Assembly (NCBI GenBank): GCA_002344825.1
Contig: DDUN01000055.1
Span: 45,388 to 77,878 of the forward strand
Length of the DNA: 32,491 nt
DNA from: Candidatus Multiplicimicrobium inquinatum
GTDB taxonomy: Bacteria > Omnitrophota > Omnitrophia > Omnitrophales > Aquincolibacteriaceae
Direction of reading: 5' to 3'
Position numbers and translations under genes: made by a program. The notes beneath the pieces were generated by a model, which saw nothing but the letters and a program-made list of their open reading frames with translations, did not search any database and was not told the origin of the DNA. Of the stretch, positions 31,776-32,491 are shown piece by piece (within the stretch, counting starts at the first letter, position 1; every line of letters begins with the position of its first letter).

Positions 31776-31776
31776 G

Positions 31777-32391
31777 ATGCAAAAACTGCTGATTGCGACG
31801 ACTAATGCCGGGAAAGTCCGCGAATTCGAAAGTCTTTTTCAAGGATTGCCGATTGAATTGGTTTCTTTGAAATCCATTCCGAATTTAAAAGAAGTGCCTG
31901 AAACAGGAGATACTTTTTCCGAGAATGCGCTTTTGAAGGCACGTGGGTATGCTGCACAGACGGGGATGATGACCTTGGCGGAAGACTCCGGACTTTGTTG
32001 CGATGCCTTGGAAGGAGCGCCCGGAGTGTTTTCTGCGCGTTTTTCGGGAGAAAACAAAAGCGATGCGGATAATAACCGTAAATTACTGGCCCTTTTTGAG
32101 AAAATTCCGGTGAATTGTCGCGGGGCTCAGTATGAGTCGCATATCGCGATTGTACGCGCGGAGGGGCAACTCATTGGAACTTGTTCCGGACTTGTTCGGG
32201 GCGTGATTCATCATTCGGAAGTTGGCAGTCAGGGTTTTGGATACGACCCACTATTTTTCTACCCGCCTTTTCAGAAAACTTTCGGGGAAGTGCCGCTTGA
32301 TGAAAAAAATCGAGTTTCGCATCGTGCGAAAGCAATGCAAAAAGCGGAAAAGATTTTAAGTGAGTATCTCAAGACGGAAGCCAAGGCATAG
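31777..32391 (+). CDS. rdgB: dITP/XTP pyrophosphatase (RdgB/HAM1 family)
   Basis: House-cleaning enzyme that removes dITP, ITP and XTP from the nucleotide pool. Motifs: ATTNAGKVREFESL at the N-terminus, FSENALLKARGYA, LAEDSGLCCDAL (D70 as likely catalytic acid), GVFSARFSGE, GFGYDPLFF and SHRAKAMQKA near the end. The length of 204 is normal. It closes the lipA-rdgB run. The 76 bases between it and the tRNA hold the tRNA promoter and a heptamer repeat but no hairpin terminator. Confidence 0.96.
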   Translation: MQKLLIATTNAGKVREFESLFQGLPIELVSLKSIPNLKEVPETGDTFSENALLKARGYAAQTGMMTLAEDSGLCCDALEGAPGVFSARFSGENKSDADNNRKLLALFEKIPVNCRGAQYESHIAIVRAEGQLIGTCSGLVRGVIHHSEVGSQGFGYDPLFFYPPFQKTFGEVPLDEKNRVSHRAKAMQKAEKILSEYLKTEAKA

Positions 32392-32413
32392 CTTAAATAG
32401 GTTTGATTAATAC

Positions 32414-32443
32414 TTGAAGTTCAGACCCTTCCTAGTCTATAGT
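32414..32443 (+). promoter_or_regulatory. candidate promoter of the tRNA gene
   Basis: TTGAAG (32414-32419), 18-bp spacer, TATAGT (32438-32443). The predicted start, near 32450, lies about 18 bases before the tRNA. Confidence 0.5.
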
Positions 32444-32460
32444 CTTCGGTCTTTAGTCTG
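32434..32460. repeat. four tandem heptamers of the form (A/G)GTCTNN
   Basis: AGTCTAT, AGTCTTC, GGTCTTT and AGTCTG(G) start at 32434, 32441, 32448 and 32455, exactly 7 bases apart. The repeat overlaps the tRNA -10 box and ends before the tRNA. Confidence 0.6.
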
Positions 32461-32467
32461 GTTTTGC

Positions 32468-32491
32468 GGGTGATTAGCTCAGCTGGTTAGA
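32468..32491 (+). tRNA. tRNA gene, 5' part only (cut by the window edge)
   Basis: GGGTGATTAGCTCAGCTGGT followed by TAGA matches a tRNA acceptor stem (GGGTGAT), the TA junction, and a D-arm with the A-G-C-T-C-A-G pattern. The anticodon is outside the window. The acceptor stem equals that of E. coli tRNA-Val, but Ile, Lys or another identity cannot be excluded. Confidence 0.88.

Noticed and set aside
1..32491. CRISPR arrays, prophage, integrase or transposase genes
   Set aside because: No regularly spaced long repeats and no frames with such motifs were seen.

Overview
This window is a dense stretch of mostly housekeeping bacterial chromosome. It comes from a Gram-negative-like, probably uncultivated lineage. 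Supporting clues are a glutamate racemase, a YibQ-type periplasmic deacetylase, a bacterial ammonium transporter with a cleavable signal peptide, and RsfS, HflX, RecN and RNase PH. I suspect the Omnitrophota or a neighbouring phylum, from overall impression only; no marker in the window settles it. I see no phage genes, transposase, CRISPR array or plasmid functions.

Layout. (1) 1-1740: the C-terminal part (or nearly all) of a protein with left-handed beta-helix repeats, closed by a strong terminator. (2) 1754-4363: glutamine-dependent NAD+ synthetase, an MGMT-type alkyltransferase and ribosome silencing factor RsfS. (3) 4355-4509: a 155-bp palindromic intergenic element. (4) 4522-8300: argS, miaA, hflX. 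(5) 8330-12998: a transaldolase/glucose-6-phosphate isomerase fusion and recN. (6) 13000-14451: an island of very small genes and RNA hairpins, including a 45-codon ORF with five consecutive Thr codons followed by a terminator, laid out like a transcription attenuator. (7) 14467-16333, minus strand: amtB-glnK behind a sigma-54 type -24/-12 promoter with two upstream palindromes. (8) 16516-24203: miaB, a YibQ-like deacetylase, an unknown protein, orn, a HAD phosphatase, pdxH, an orphan histidine kinase and dus. (9) 24239-26395: a long coiled-coil protein with an L7/L12 C-terminal-domain-like N-terminus. (10) 26505-32391: a tight run of lipA, a lipoyl-domain-like protein without its acceptor lysine, an aminotransferase, murI, queC, queE, rph and rdgB, with three 4-base start/stop overlaps. 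(11) The window ends inside a tRNA gene.

Themes. Many genes serve tRNA and translation: argS, miaA, miaB, dus, queC, queE, rph, rsfS, hflX and the terminal tRNA. Cofactor genes are nadE, pdxH and lipA. Maintenance genes are MGMT, recN and rdgB, plus orn for RNA turnover. amtB-glnK is the only obviously nutrient-controlled unit. Several genes (nadE, miaB, dus and the minus-strand gene at 14380) have a -10-like box ending only 6-8 bases before the start codon and no Shine-Dalgarno sequence, which suggests leaderless transcripts alongside the usual SD-led ones.

No wholly new system is obvious. The best leads are the attenuator-like leader at 13025-13279, the sigma-54 control region, the lysine-less lipoyl domain beside lipA, the L7/L12-like coiled-coil protein, and the palindromic element after rsfS.
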